From assembly GCA_030674155.1 (NCBI GenBank), contig CM060328.1, positions 35,949,816 through 36,013,815 of the forward strand: a DNA stretch of 64,000 nucleotides, in the 5' to 3' direction. Shown here one piece after another: positions 11,039-20,412 of this stretch. The DNA comes from Stramonita haemastoma (taxonomy: Eukaryota > Mollusca > Gastropoda > Neogastropoda > Muricidae). Each line of letters opens with the position of its first letter. The stretch's first letter is position 1. A program made the position numbers and the translations under genes. The notes beneath the pieces are model-generated. The model saw nothing but the letters and a program-made list of their open reading frames with translations. It was not told the DNA's origin and made no database searches.

Positions 11039-11501
11039 TGTTAACCCTCAGAGTCCAAAGTCTACAGGGAGCTATCAATGTGTTAACCCTCAGAGTCTGA
11101 AGTCTACAGGGAGCTATCAATGTGTTAACCCTCAGAGTCTAAAGTATACAGGGAGCTATCAATGTGTTAACCCTCAAAGTCTAAAGTCTACAGGGAGCTA
11201 TCAATGCGTTAACCCTCAGAGTCTAAAGTCTACAGGGAGCTATCAATGTGTTAACCCTCAGAGTCTGAAGTCTACAGGGAGCTATCAATGTGTTAACCCT
11301 CAGAGTCTAAAGTCTACAGGGAGCTATCAATGTGTTAACCCTCAGAGTCTAAAGTCTACAGGGAGCTATCAATGTGTTAACCCTCAGAGTCTGAAGTCTA
11401 CAGGGAGCTATCAATGTGTTAACCCTCAGAGTCTAAAGTCTACAGGGAGCTATCAATGTGTTAACCCTCAGAGTCTAAAGTCTACAGGGAGCTATCAATG
11501 T
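11039..11501 (+). repeat. 42 bp minisatellite, 11 copies
   Basis: The unit reads 'ttaaccctcagagtctaaag' then 'tctacagggagctatcaatg'. There are 11 tandem copies with very few differences, so the array is recent or homogenised. Because 42 is a multiple of three, one plus-strand frame stays open (repeating VNPQSLKSTGSYQC). This is expected of such an array and is not evidence of a gene. The unit resembles part of dispersed element R (see the 39.84 kb minus-strand copy, 'cacagggagcccatcaat'). Confidence 0.95.
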
Positions 11502-11618
11502 CAGGCTGCCATGAGCTAACAATCAACAGTGGCCCTGCACTGCTACTGGGTCACTTCAAAAGCGTCCAGTGGTTCTGGATTGGATCCAGCCTATCCAGTG
11601 CCCCACCTCCTCAAGTAT
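11502..11618 (+). mobile_element. Element R fragment next to the minisatellite
   Basis: Sequence after the minisatellite ('caggctgcc', 'ggccctgcactgctactggg') lines up with the 38.39 kb and 39.80 kb copies of element R, so the minisatellite sits at the matching place inside this fragment. No coding content. Confidence 0.6.
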
Positions 11619-11630
11619 CCTGCTGATGAA

Positions 11631-11929
11631 GTTAAAAGTTAAAGTTAAAGTCTGTCCCGAGCCGTAAGGCTCATCAGGCCGGTGCTTATCCTGGTTTCTG
11701 TGGCGTTAAGCGACTGAGAGTCATAGACTCCCCCCTGGATAGGACGCCAGTCTATCGCAGGTTAACCCCCAACACAAGGTTGGTACCCCTTGTACACCTG
11801 GGTGGGGTGAGAAAATAGCCATAAAGTGCCTTTTCCAAGGGCACAACGCCATAACCGAAAGCTGGGATCGAACCCGCAACCTTTAGATTACGAGCCCAAT
11901 GCCCTAACCACTAGACTACAGCGGCGGCT
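11631..11929 (-). mobile_element. SINE-C with perfect 12 bp target duplication
   Basis: A tRNA-derived SINE reading on the minus strand. The head near 11929 reads GTAGTCTAGTGGTTAGGGC (A-box) and GGTTGCGGGTTCGATCCC (B-box). The body runs through a 'caggggggagtc' stretch to a tail with repeated 'actttaactttaac' on the minus strand. The direct repeat 'cctgctgatgaa' occurs at 11619-11630 and again at 11930-11941, so both ends of the insertion are defined exactly. About 299 bp; a diverged second copy lies at 28.29-28.57 kb. Confidence 0.9.
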
Positions 11930-11941
11930 CCTGCTGATGAA

Positions 11942-12085
11942 AGCAAAGGTTAAATCATAGATTCAGCTTAAATGCCTACAAATTCAAAACATTTTGTCAC
12001 GTAGCCAGACTGAATGTCAAATTCAAAACTTCAGTTTATTTTTTAAAAAAGCACTGTGTGGTGTAGTGGGCACAGGTAAGACATT
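11942..12085. other. Unassigned spacer
   Basis: Short AT-rich stretch between the SINE-C target duplication and the next element R copy. No gene is visible. Confidence 0.5.
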
Positions 12086-12540
12086 CTGCACCACCAGCCT
12101 GAGGGGTCATGCACTGCTGACGAGTCACTTTGATGGTGTTCAGCTGTGCATGATCGGACTGATTCTGAGTAAACATATGCAGGACACCACCTACTATGAA
12201 CCCTACTGTCAGCAATGGTAGCTTGGTCACAGGGCCAGACTGTTTGAGATGCCCCCCTGAGATGGTGACCTCCACAACATCCCTACAATATCTTTCTGTA
12301 AACCCTCAACCCTGAAGGCCTTGACACTAACTCATTATAGTCACAGAAGTGTATGGGAAACGGAAACTAAGGTCACCATGAGACCAGAGCAACTGGAGCC
12401 TCTGAATCAGGGCCAGTTTCCTTGTACTGCACAAAGATCAATGGTGATGAGGATGATCATGAATGCTGCTGCTCTGGAAGTGGACCTGCTTTGAGACTAT
12501 GTGACAGGGCTGTACTCAACACCATCTTAATTCAAGTCCA
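12086..12540 (+). mobile_element. Dispersed element R copy
   Basis: Blocks shared with the 38.33-38.93 kb copy and, inverted, the 39.49-39.97 kb copy: 'gcaggacaccacctac', 'ggtgacctccacaacatccc', 'ggccttgacactaactca', 'aaggtcaccatgagacca' and 'ctttgagact'. I see no ORF, terminal repeat or tRNA-like promoter, so its class is unknown. Confidence 0.7.
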
Positions 12541-12689
12541 ATCCAATCCAATCCAACCATGCTGTTCATAGCCCTGCAGACCACACAGGACATATCAGGG
12601 CTGTCACTCAGATTAAAACTGCAACGATATACAGATGAAAACGGGATATAAAACCAACTTTACTGTCCTTGCTTGTATCAGTGCCTTGG
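12541..12689. other. Spacer with short 'tccaa' repeat
   Basis: A few tandem 'tccaa' units near 12536-12556, then unassigned sequence. No gene is visible. Confidence 0.5.
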
Positions 12690-12945
12690 TCAATCTTAAG
12701 GGTCAGCTTCTCTAGGGACCAGCATGTTGAGGGTGGAGCCCATCTCCTCTTCCTTGCTGCTTTACTTTCCCTGACCCTAAAGAGGGCAGGTACCCATTTA
12801 CAGCTGGGTGAACTGGGGGGCTATATTGAAGCTAAAGCATGCAAACGGTCACCCATACTAGAGTAAACCATGCTCAATGCTGCTTAACATTGGCTGGGAT
12901 AAAGTGAGTGCTCTGACCTTTGAGCTATCCCGTCATCTTGTATAT
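12690..12945 (-). mobile_element. SINE-D copy (tRNA-like head plus 5S-rRNA-like segment)
   Basis: On the minus strand a tRNA A-box-like 'gggatagctcaaaggtcaga' is followed by 'gttaagcagcattgagcatg' and 'atgggtgaccgtttgc', which resemble the 3' half of 5S rRNA. It continues with 'cagctgtaaatgggtacctg' and 'tttagggtcaggga'. It matches the full copy at 59251-59550. The left end of repeat block S1 overlaps its head. Confidence 0.75.
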
Positions 12946-13887
12946 ATATGAATATGTATATATACATATATTTTCAAAAATCATCATAGGCCAGAAATAA
13001 GACATATCTATTTGCATGAGCTTGCGTACATGCATGCACACGTGCACACGCACACACATACACACAGTGCTTCAAGTTAACACAAGCATATAGATATTGA
13101 AGGGGGAAAAAATTTATGACAATGCAAACACAAGTTTTATCTACAGAATGAAGGTAACAACACATACCCACACCCAAAAATATGCCCACATCCACCCATT
13201 TACTCACACATACACTCACATGCATGCTTGGACACACATATACGCTTATATATGTATTGACTGCACTCATGACAATAAGCATCTGGCAAGTAATATCAGA
13301 GAAATTTGAAACTGGGTAGTCAGTGTTTTTGTGAATTTAAAATTTGAATGACTACTGGCAAAAAAGAATTTTGTTTTCTGTCTGTTTTGCAGTTGGGGCT
13401 CTGAAAAAGGCGTCCCTGAGGGATGAGCTTTGGGAGAGATGTGACCCCTTTCTCTTCTAAGAAGTGTGTGTGTGTGTGTGTGTGTTAAAAGGGGGCAAAG
13501 CCCTTTTTCAAAATGTAGACAAACTTTCTCGTGAAATGAAAAATTATCATGTGTGAAAATATCTCGAATCCCTTTACTGTCTAAAAAAATAAGCACAGTC
13601 AATAGGGAAAAAAATGCTGGCAGCATTGTTGTGTAAGCCTGAGCAGGAAGTCTTTCAAAATGTGTGGGATTGGGAGCATAGGCCTGAAGACTTTTTCCCC
13701 ATGAGATATGTGTAGGGTTCATTCAGACCTCTCAGTATAAAAATCAAAGACTTTTCAGAGAGTTTTCAAGCAGACTTTTAAGACATTCTTGTGTGATTCA
13801 TGTAGTATTACATTTGTAGCCTACATATGCTAATTCTTTTATTGATTGCCACCAAGAATAGAATTATTAGTACACATCACTCTGTGT

Positions 13888-13940
<53 letters not shown>

Positions 13941-15342
13941 GGGTATTGGGCCCTGGGTGTGTTCAAATCTACTCACAGACTGTTATAATAGCAGTCTTTT
14001 TTTTTTTTTAATCCAATTTGTTTTTTGTCAGGCAAGTGTCCTTAGACTGTCTAATTTGGCAATAAACTAGTAACTCATGAAGGTCTCCAATGTCTGATGA
14101 ATGCACATTTATTGTGTGCGCGTCTGTGTTGTGAGAGGACATGTAGTTTAACTTACAATACTTTTAGGCATAACATCTGAGTTACTGTCAAATTCTTAAG
14201 CTATGTTTATACTAGTTTTGGTAACCAGACTATTTTAAGTAAAAGAAAAAAAGGATTTATTTTTTACAAACTATTTTCTTAGTCTAAAATAATTTAGTAA
14301 CCCTCCCCCCCCCCCCCCCCCAAATCAAACAAATAAAGTTGGATGCCACATCTACCGATTTAGTCAGCAAAAGAATGCAGAATTTTGGACACAATGTCCA
14401 CATGTGGAAACCAAAAGTACAATGTTAACTCGTCTTGATCATATCGGGGTTTTTTTCCCCATAAGTACAAAATCTGCACGTAATTTCATTTCAAGGCGTG
14501 GTTTTGGCACCAGTAGCATTAAATTTTGTTCCTCTGTGTATCTGTTTGCTAACAACTAAGTCCAAAGTGCTCAATCTTGGTCAGACCTCGTCAGCTCTTA
14601 AAAGTTGGCTTCAACTCCAGTCCACACTCCTGCCCTCCACGGCCTGCAGGAGAATTTGTGTTATCACATGCACTGCCTAAACACTGGTTATGCTTGTTGC
14701 TGCTTCCGTAGTCTAACCTTCAAGCTCAGCTCTTGTTTATTAAACAGGATTTAACACATAGGTATTTAAAAATTTTTTTACTACTTGCTTTGTTGGTTTA
14801 ACTGGACACACTACACTAAAATACATCCTACAAGTGTAATTGATGGACAACTCCTGAGACTTACTGTGCATGCACCAAATTAGTAATTACTTTCCTTGGA
14901 CACTTTGTCCTCTTCTATTCCGTGCCCGTTTCGTCCACACACCAGCAGGTATTTGCTTTTTGTGTGTGGGTGTGTGTGCACAAGAATGTATCCTTGGTTT
15001 ATTGTCATCATTAATGAGAACACTTTCAATAGACAAGCCTTGGTTTTCAAGGGGGCGTCACAGGTTGTCATTTTCAACAAAATTCAGTCTTTAATATAGT
15101 ACATCTTTAAAAGAAAAAAAAAAAATCCAAAACTCGCCAATATGCAATTCTGTTTAAATCAGAAGGAATATCACCCATGAACTCATCCATTTCTTCTGTA
15201 TCATTTTCTTTCTTCTATTTTGTTTCTTGCCCCTGTTGTGGTTTCTCCCCTTTTATTCTGTTCTTGCCTCCTTTTTCTATTTCAGCACCTAATTTCTTTG
15301 TTGTTGATGTTGTTGCCATTTTTGGTTTTGTTCGCCATTTCA
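12880..15342 (+). repeat. Repeat block S1
   Basis: First of four copies of one complex block. It aligns, with indels, to 19.66-22.43 kb (S3, same orientation) and inverted to 24-26.7 kb (S4). Shared landmarks in order: 'atcatcat(a/g)', 'gtgcttcaagtt', 'gaaactgggtagtcagtg', 'gacaaactttctcgtgaaat', 'taacatctgagttactgtc', 'caaggcgtggttttggcacc', 'ttactttccttggacacttt' and 'ccaaaactcgccaatatg'. It ends at about 15342, where S3 continues but S1 changes to CA-rich sequence. Microsatellites inside: (GT)n at 13464-13486 and 13883-13940, and poly-C near 14305-14322. No coding potential is visible. Confidence 0.85.
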
Positions 15343-15365
15343 CACATACTTACATACACACACAC

Positions 15366-16075
15366 ACAAAATAATCATCTTGGTGACTGCATTTCCCACT
15401 TTGCCCCACCTTTCCTATTTAAATAAATTACTTTTTTGCTGGAACATTTCCCCCCTCTTACTAAAAAAAAAAAAAAAAAAAAGTTTGCCCATTTCCTATT
15501 CTTGCTCTCACACTTGCTCCCAGAGACGACATAGCCATAACTTCTCTTATGCCCCTTACCACAAACAGCTGTCAACTATATCAGCTGGCTTGTCTGCCTG
15601 TATGCATGTGGACATAATGGCACATAGACACAATGATACCTAGCTTTTGAAATAATGGTTTGGAGCCTTTTCCCAGTTACTAATGTTAATTGCTAACTCT
15701 AACCTTTATTTCTTAACCTGGCCCCACATGTGAACACAAAAGGCAGGTGGATATCATGATACAAGATGTGACACAGAGACAAACCTTTTTCTGTTTCTTG
15801 CATTTTGAGGTGTGGAGGAGTATGGGGGTGTTTTAGGGAAAGGGTGTTAGACAGAAGGGGTGGGATGGGTAGAGCTGTATGTGGGAAGGGGCATAAGAGA
15901 AGTTATGGCTGTCGTCTCTGTGAGTGAGTGTGGGAGCAAGACTATGGAATAGGCAAACTTTTTTTTTTTTTTAATAAGAGGAGGGGAAATATTTCAGCAA
16001 AATGCTTATTTATCTAAATAGGGAAGGTGGAGTTTAGTGGGAAATGCAGTCTCACCAAGATGATTATTTTTTGTG
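15366..16075. repeat. Foldback element with ~190-200 bp arms
   Basis: The left arm (about 15366-15560: 'atcatcttggtgactgcatt', 'ttatgccccttaccac') is inverted at about 15873-16075 ('ggggcataagagaagttatg', 'atgcagtctcaccaagatga'). The loop is about 310 bp and contains a 'gtggacataatggcacatag' stretch related to the MITE at 49880-50064. (CA)n and (GT)n runs border the arms on the outside. Class unknown; a nonautonomous foldback transposon is plausible. Confidence 0.75.
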
Positions 16076-16096
16076 CATATGTGTGTGTGTGTGTGT

Positions 16097-16141
<45 letters not shown>

Positions 16142-16152
16142 AGTGAAGAGAG

Positions 16153-16208
<56 letters not shown>

Positions 16209-16250
16209 GAGAGAGGAGAGGAGAGAGAGAGAGAGAAGGAGAGAGAGGGG
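16076..16250. repeat. (GT)n then (GA)n compound microsatellite
   Basis: GT run at 16079-16141, then purine-only GA/GAGG sequence to 16250. The poly-Ser/Leu and poly-Arg/Glu reading frames here are repeat artefacts. Confidence 0.95.
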
Positions 16251-16802
16251 AATGAATGAATAATGAAATGAATGAATCTTTACTTTCCAAGGGTAACAGA
16301 GAAAGCATTCACATACTTTTTTTCACCCGGCCCATGCCCTGGTTAGGGAATAGCACCCTCCCCCCCAAAAGACCTCCCATTCCCTGCCCCCCCCCCCCCT
16401 TCCCCCCAAAAATCCAAACCAACAGCAAAATAAAGCAAAAGAAAATCAAAACCACCACCACCACTAATAAAATTTGACCTATGGTTTAAAAAAGGGACAG
16501 ATATACACTGAAAACATAATTCCCACTAAATACATTGACAATCATTTACACAAAAGAGACAGGTATATATTCACCAAACCCATAATTTCTAACTCACTCA
16601 AACATTATAGAATGTGAATCAAATAGATTAGAATTGAGAGAAGACAGCTGAGAAGAGAATAACCCAACCAAACTGAAATACAAACATATCAAACATTTTA
16701 ACATATTTTTCTGTCTTTGAAACAATATTATGAAGAAAAGGAAATAAATAACAGCACATGAGTTTAAAAGTTCCAAAGGCGTAACAAATATTTGGGAATG
16801 TG

Positions 16803-16836
<34 letters not shown>

Positions 16837-16845
16837 CAGAGAGAG

Positions 16846-16904
<59 letters not shown>

Positions 16905-17093
16905 CACAGAGAGAGAGAGAGCATACTGACATATGTGATAGATGCATATAAGGTTGGAAGAGTATGTCTGTGTATTCCTTCTTTCTGAACATTTGCATTT
17001 CGTTTAGATCAGATGAACTGTTGGTTGAAAAAGAAAAGAATTGGAAGCATAAGAATATGCAAAAAAACCCAAAATAAGCCAAAGAAACAGAAG
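16251..17093. repeat. Low-complexity interval; GA-rich run at 16803-16921
   Basis: Opens with (GAAT)n-like sequence and 'tctttactttccaagggtaa', which could be the 3' end of a decayed LINE. Poly-C stretches follow near 16365-16405. The 16803-16921 segment alternates 'gagagaga' with 'gacagagacaga' in two similar ~60 bp halves. No gene is visible. Confidence 0.7.
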
Positions 17094-17095
17094 TA

Positions 17096-17758
17096 CCGTA
17101 AAATCCCTAGCATAAGCCTACCATCTAGCAAATGCCCACCCCCCACTTTGGGCCAGAAGTTGTGCACAGGGGTACACGCCCACCTTGCTTTTTTTCAAAG
17201 AGACTATGCTCACTTTCACTAGGATTTGTGCAGACTGTTCTAAAAGTAATCTTTTTCCCTTTCTTTACCTTTTCGTATTTCTTTCCTTTTTTCTTATTCT
17301 TTGTCCCCTCTCCTCACTCCCACCCATCCCCAACAAAGTGAATTAAAATTACGTCATGCTTTTTTCCACTGACGTCTTTTGTCTGTCAGTGACGTACGGG
17401 TACTTTGATGACGCTTCCTGATGGACGTAAGTTGGTTCTTGAATCTCTCTGTGCCATTTTTGCAAAATGCCAAAGCGACAGTCTTACACTGTATCTTTCA
17501 AATTGGAAGCCCTCCAGTATCTGGATAACGAAGCAGGTGGGAATGTTTCGGAGTGTGCCCGTCAATTTTCTGTGGATAGGTCAAGTCTTCTACTCACACG
17601 ACCTAACTTATATGCTTTCGGGGTTTGCATTCACTCAATTGCAGTTGAGCACAAAAATTACTTTGTGCAAAGGGGTCTATCCCTAGCAAACGCCCACCCC
17701 CCAATTTTGCCCTAAATCTGTGCACAGGGTGGGTGGGTGTATGCTAGGGATTTTACGG
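17096..17758 (+). mobile_element. Internally deleted pogo-like DNA transposon with both ends
   Basis: Perfect 19 bp terminal inverted repeats: CCGTAAAATCCCTAGCATA at 17096-17114 and its reverse complement at 17740-17758. TA dinucleotides flank both ends (17094-17095 and 17759-17760), the target duplication of the Tc1/mariner/pogo superfamily. A 'ctagcaaa(t/c)gcccacccccc' motif recurs near both ends in direct orientation. The interior keeps only the start of a transposase gene (17467-17585). At 663 bp it is nonautonomous. Confidence 0.88.
17467..17585 (+). pseudogene. N-terminal DNA-binding remnant of a pogo/CENP-B-type transposase
   Basis: Starts with ATG at 17467: MPKRQSYTVSFKLEALQYL, then GNVSECARQFSVDRSS. 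The Lys/Arg-rich start, the 'SYTVSFKLEAL' helix and the 'ARQFSVDR' recognition-helix pattern are typical of the first helix-turn-helix of pogo/Tigger and CENP-B-like proteins. After VDRSS the similarity stops; the frame runs on to 17715 with unrelated sequence. The copies in the palindrome at 22.8-22.9 kb (minus) and 23.08 kb (plus) carry the same segment; the 23.08 kb copy has a TAA after TVSF. Confidence 0.75.
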
Positions 17759-18960
17759 TACTAGTACTAGATATAAAGGAACTCACAAAGGAAAAGCACA
17801 ATAAGAACAAGGAAAAAAAAAAAAAGAAACAGATAGGAAAAGAAGAAAACAAAGAAAACAGAAGGTTAATAACAAGTAAGAAAGAAGGTGGAAACACAAG
17901 AACAACCAGTAAAAGCAACAAAAAGCAGAGAGAAAAAAGAAGAAATGGTGAACAAAACCAGAAACGGCAGCAACATCAGCAACAAAGAAATTAAGATGCT
18001 GAAATAGAAAAAGGGGAAGAACAGAACAAAAGGGGGGAAACCAAAACAGGGGCAAGGAACAAAATAGAAGAAAGAAAAGGATACAGAAGAAATGGATCAA
18101 TTCATGGGTGATATTCCTTCTGTTTTAAACAGAATTCCATATTGGCGAGTTTTGGATTCCATTTTTTTTCTTTTAAAGATATACTAAATTAAAGACTTTG
18201 AGTTTTGTTGAAAATGACAACTGTAACACCCCCTTGAAAACCAAGGCTTGTCTTTTGAAAATGTTCTCATTAATGGTGACCATAAACCGAGGATACATTC
18301 TTGTGCAAAAAAAAAAAAAGCAAATACCTGCTAGTGTGTGGACGAAATGGGCACGGAATAGAAAAGAACAAAGTGTCCAAGGAAAGTAATTATTAATTTG
18401 GTGCATGTGCAGAGTCTCAGGAGTTGTCCATCAATTACACTTGTAGGATGTATTTTAGTGTAGTGTGTCCAGTTAAACCAACAAAGCAAGTAGTAAAAAC
18501 TTTTTTTAAATACCTATGTGTTAAATCCTGTGTAACAAACAAGAGCTGAGCTTGAAGGTTAGACTACGGAAGCAGCAACAAGCAAAACCAGTGTTTAGGC
18601 AGTGCATGTGATAACACAAATTCTCCTGCAGGCTGTGGAGGGCAGGAGTGTGGAGTTGAAGCCAACTTTTAAGAGCTGACGAGGTCTGACCAAGATTTGG
18701 CACTTTGGACTAAGTTGCTAGCAAACAGATACACAGTAACAAAATTTAATGCTACTGGTGCCAAAACCACGCCTTGAAATGAAATTACGTGCAGATTTTG
18801 AACTTATGGGGAAAAAACCCCCGATATGATCAAGACGAGTTATCATGGTACGTTTGGTTTCGACATGTGGACATTGTGTCCCAAATTCTGCATTCTTTTG
18901 CTGACTAAATCGGTAGATGTGGCATCCAACTTTATTTGTTTGATTTGGGGTGGTGGGGGG
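17759..18960 (-). repeat. Repeat block S2 (inverted partial copy)
   Basis: Runs from the transposon's right flank ('tactagtactagatataaag') to 'tgatttggggtggtgg' at about 18955. It matches S4 at 23367-24550 in the same orientation, and S3 at 21420-22597 and S1 at 14300-15342 inverted. Like S3 and S4, it carries the 17.9 kb poly-purine 'gaaaaaagaagaaatgg' part that S1 lacks. No gene is visible. Confidence 0.85.
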
Positions 18961-19189
18961 TGGGGAGCAATGAAATTGTGATTCAGTTTTTCTTCATTTT
19001 CTCAAAATGGCCGCTTTCAGGTAAACCCCCCTTCTAAACCCAGTATCTCAAAAACTAATCTGATTTGGATGGGGTTTTTGCTAGTAGAAAGAGCATTCAA
19101 AGTACATCTAGAATCATATAAAACATGCAAAAAAACAGATGATGAGAAGCAACTCTTTATGTGCTGGAAGGTCACATATGTGGATGCAT

Positions 19190-19450
19190 TTTCAACAAAT
19201 TTATCATCAGTTCCTACCAGCACTTGCATTTGCACCCAGAATCATGTGTGGATGCATTTTAAAAATTTTGTCATTCATTCCTACCAGCACAAAATGGACT
19301 AATTGTCTGAAAGGCAATATTTTCTGCATGCATTTGCACATGGGACCATGGTCTATAGTCTCACATGAAGGACATTTGGGGAGAGGAGTCGTTTATCCCA
19401 AACCATCAGATCACAACTGCAATGTTCTGATCACTAGGGTGTCCCACCCC
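19190..19450 (-). mobile_element. SINE-A copy in palindrome 1, left arm
   Basis: Minus-strand copy with 'cctaccagcacaaaatgg', 'gcatttgcacatgggaccat', 'gtctcacatgaaggacattt' and a tRNA-like head near 19400-19450 ('caatgttctgatcactaggg'). Its mirror copy lies at 26925-27190 on the other arm. Confidence 0.65.
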
Positions 19451-19586
19451 TCGATGTTATGTACATATATGCATTGGTATATATGTAGGCATTTCTTTTA
19501 AAAATAAAAATAAAAATAAAAAAAGTATTTTCTGCAAAGATGTCATGAAACATTGATGCTGTTTTGCACCATTTTCTGTGGTGATT

Positions 19587-19643
19587 GTTTCATATTTTAA
19601 GAAAATATTGTGGGATTATCGATATTTTCTTAAAATATGAAAC
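19587..19643. repeat. 22 bp perfect inverted repeat (hairpin)
   Basis: Stems 19587-19608 and 19622-19643 are exact reverse complements (GTTTCATATTTTAAG with GAAAATAT completing the stem), with a 13 nt loop. The mirror copy on the right arm at about 26738-26795 has one stem mismatch. The role is unknown; a foldback-element remnant is possible. Confidence 0.9.
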
Positions 19644-19659
19644 CATCACTTATTGCTTT

Positions 19660-19716
19660 ATCAACATTGGCTGGGGTAAAGCGAGTACTCTGACCTTTGA
19701 GCTGCCCTGTCCCCTT
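19660..19716 (-). mobile_element. SINE-D head fragment
   Basis: 'tcaacattggctggggtaaa' then 'ctctgacctttgagctgccc', matching the head of SINE-D at 12.89-12.94 kb. The mirror copy lies at 26672-26725. Confidence 0.65.
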
Positions 19717-19864
<148 letters not shown>

Positions 19865-20261
19865 GTTCCAAAATCATCATGAACCAGAAATACGATATTC
19901 TTATTTCCATGAGCTTGTGTGTACACAAACACACAGTGCTTCAAGTTGATACAAGCATATAAATATTGAAGGGGAAAAAATGATAATGCAGACACAAGTT
20001 TTATCAATAGAATGAAGGTAACGACACATACCCACACCCAAAAATATGCCCACATCCACCCACTTACCAACACATTACACTCACATGCATGCTCATGCAC
20101 ATCTGTGTGTGCATGCTTACATAAAATGATGCACGCACATTTATGCTTATATGTATACTGACTGCACTCATGACAATAAGAATCTGGCAAGTGTATCAGA
20201 GAAATGTGAAACTGGGTAGTCAGTGTTTTTGTGAATTTAGAATTTGAGTGATTACTGGCAA

Positions 20262-20412
20262 AAAAGAATTTTGTTTTCTGTCTGTTTTGTGGTTGGGGCA
20301 CTGAAAAAGGAGTCCCTGAAGGCAACAATGGCAGAAGAATGTTGTTTTCTGTCTGTTTTGTGGTTGGGGCACTGAAAAAGGAGTCCCTGAAGGCAACAAA
20401 GGCAGGGGTGAT
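20262..20412 (-). repeat. ~72 bp tandem unit, two copies
   Basis: The unit contains 'ttttctgtctgttttgtggt' and 'ggagtccctgaaggcaacaa'. Two copies are present here, four on the right arm, and one in S1 at about 13370-13425. Confidence 0.88.

Noticed and set aside
11039..11501. CRISPR-like array
   Set aside because: Repeats are directly adjacent with no unique spacers, and the context is eukaryotic.
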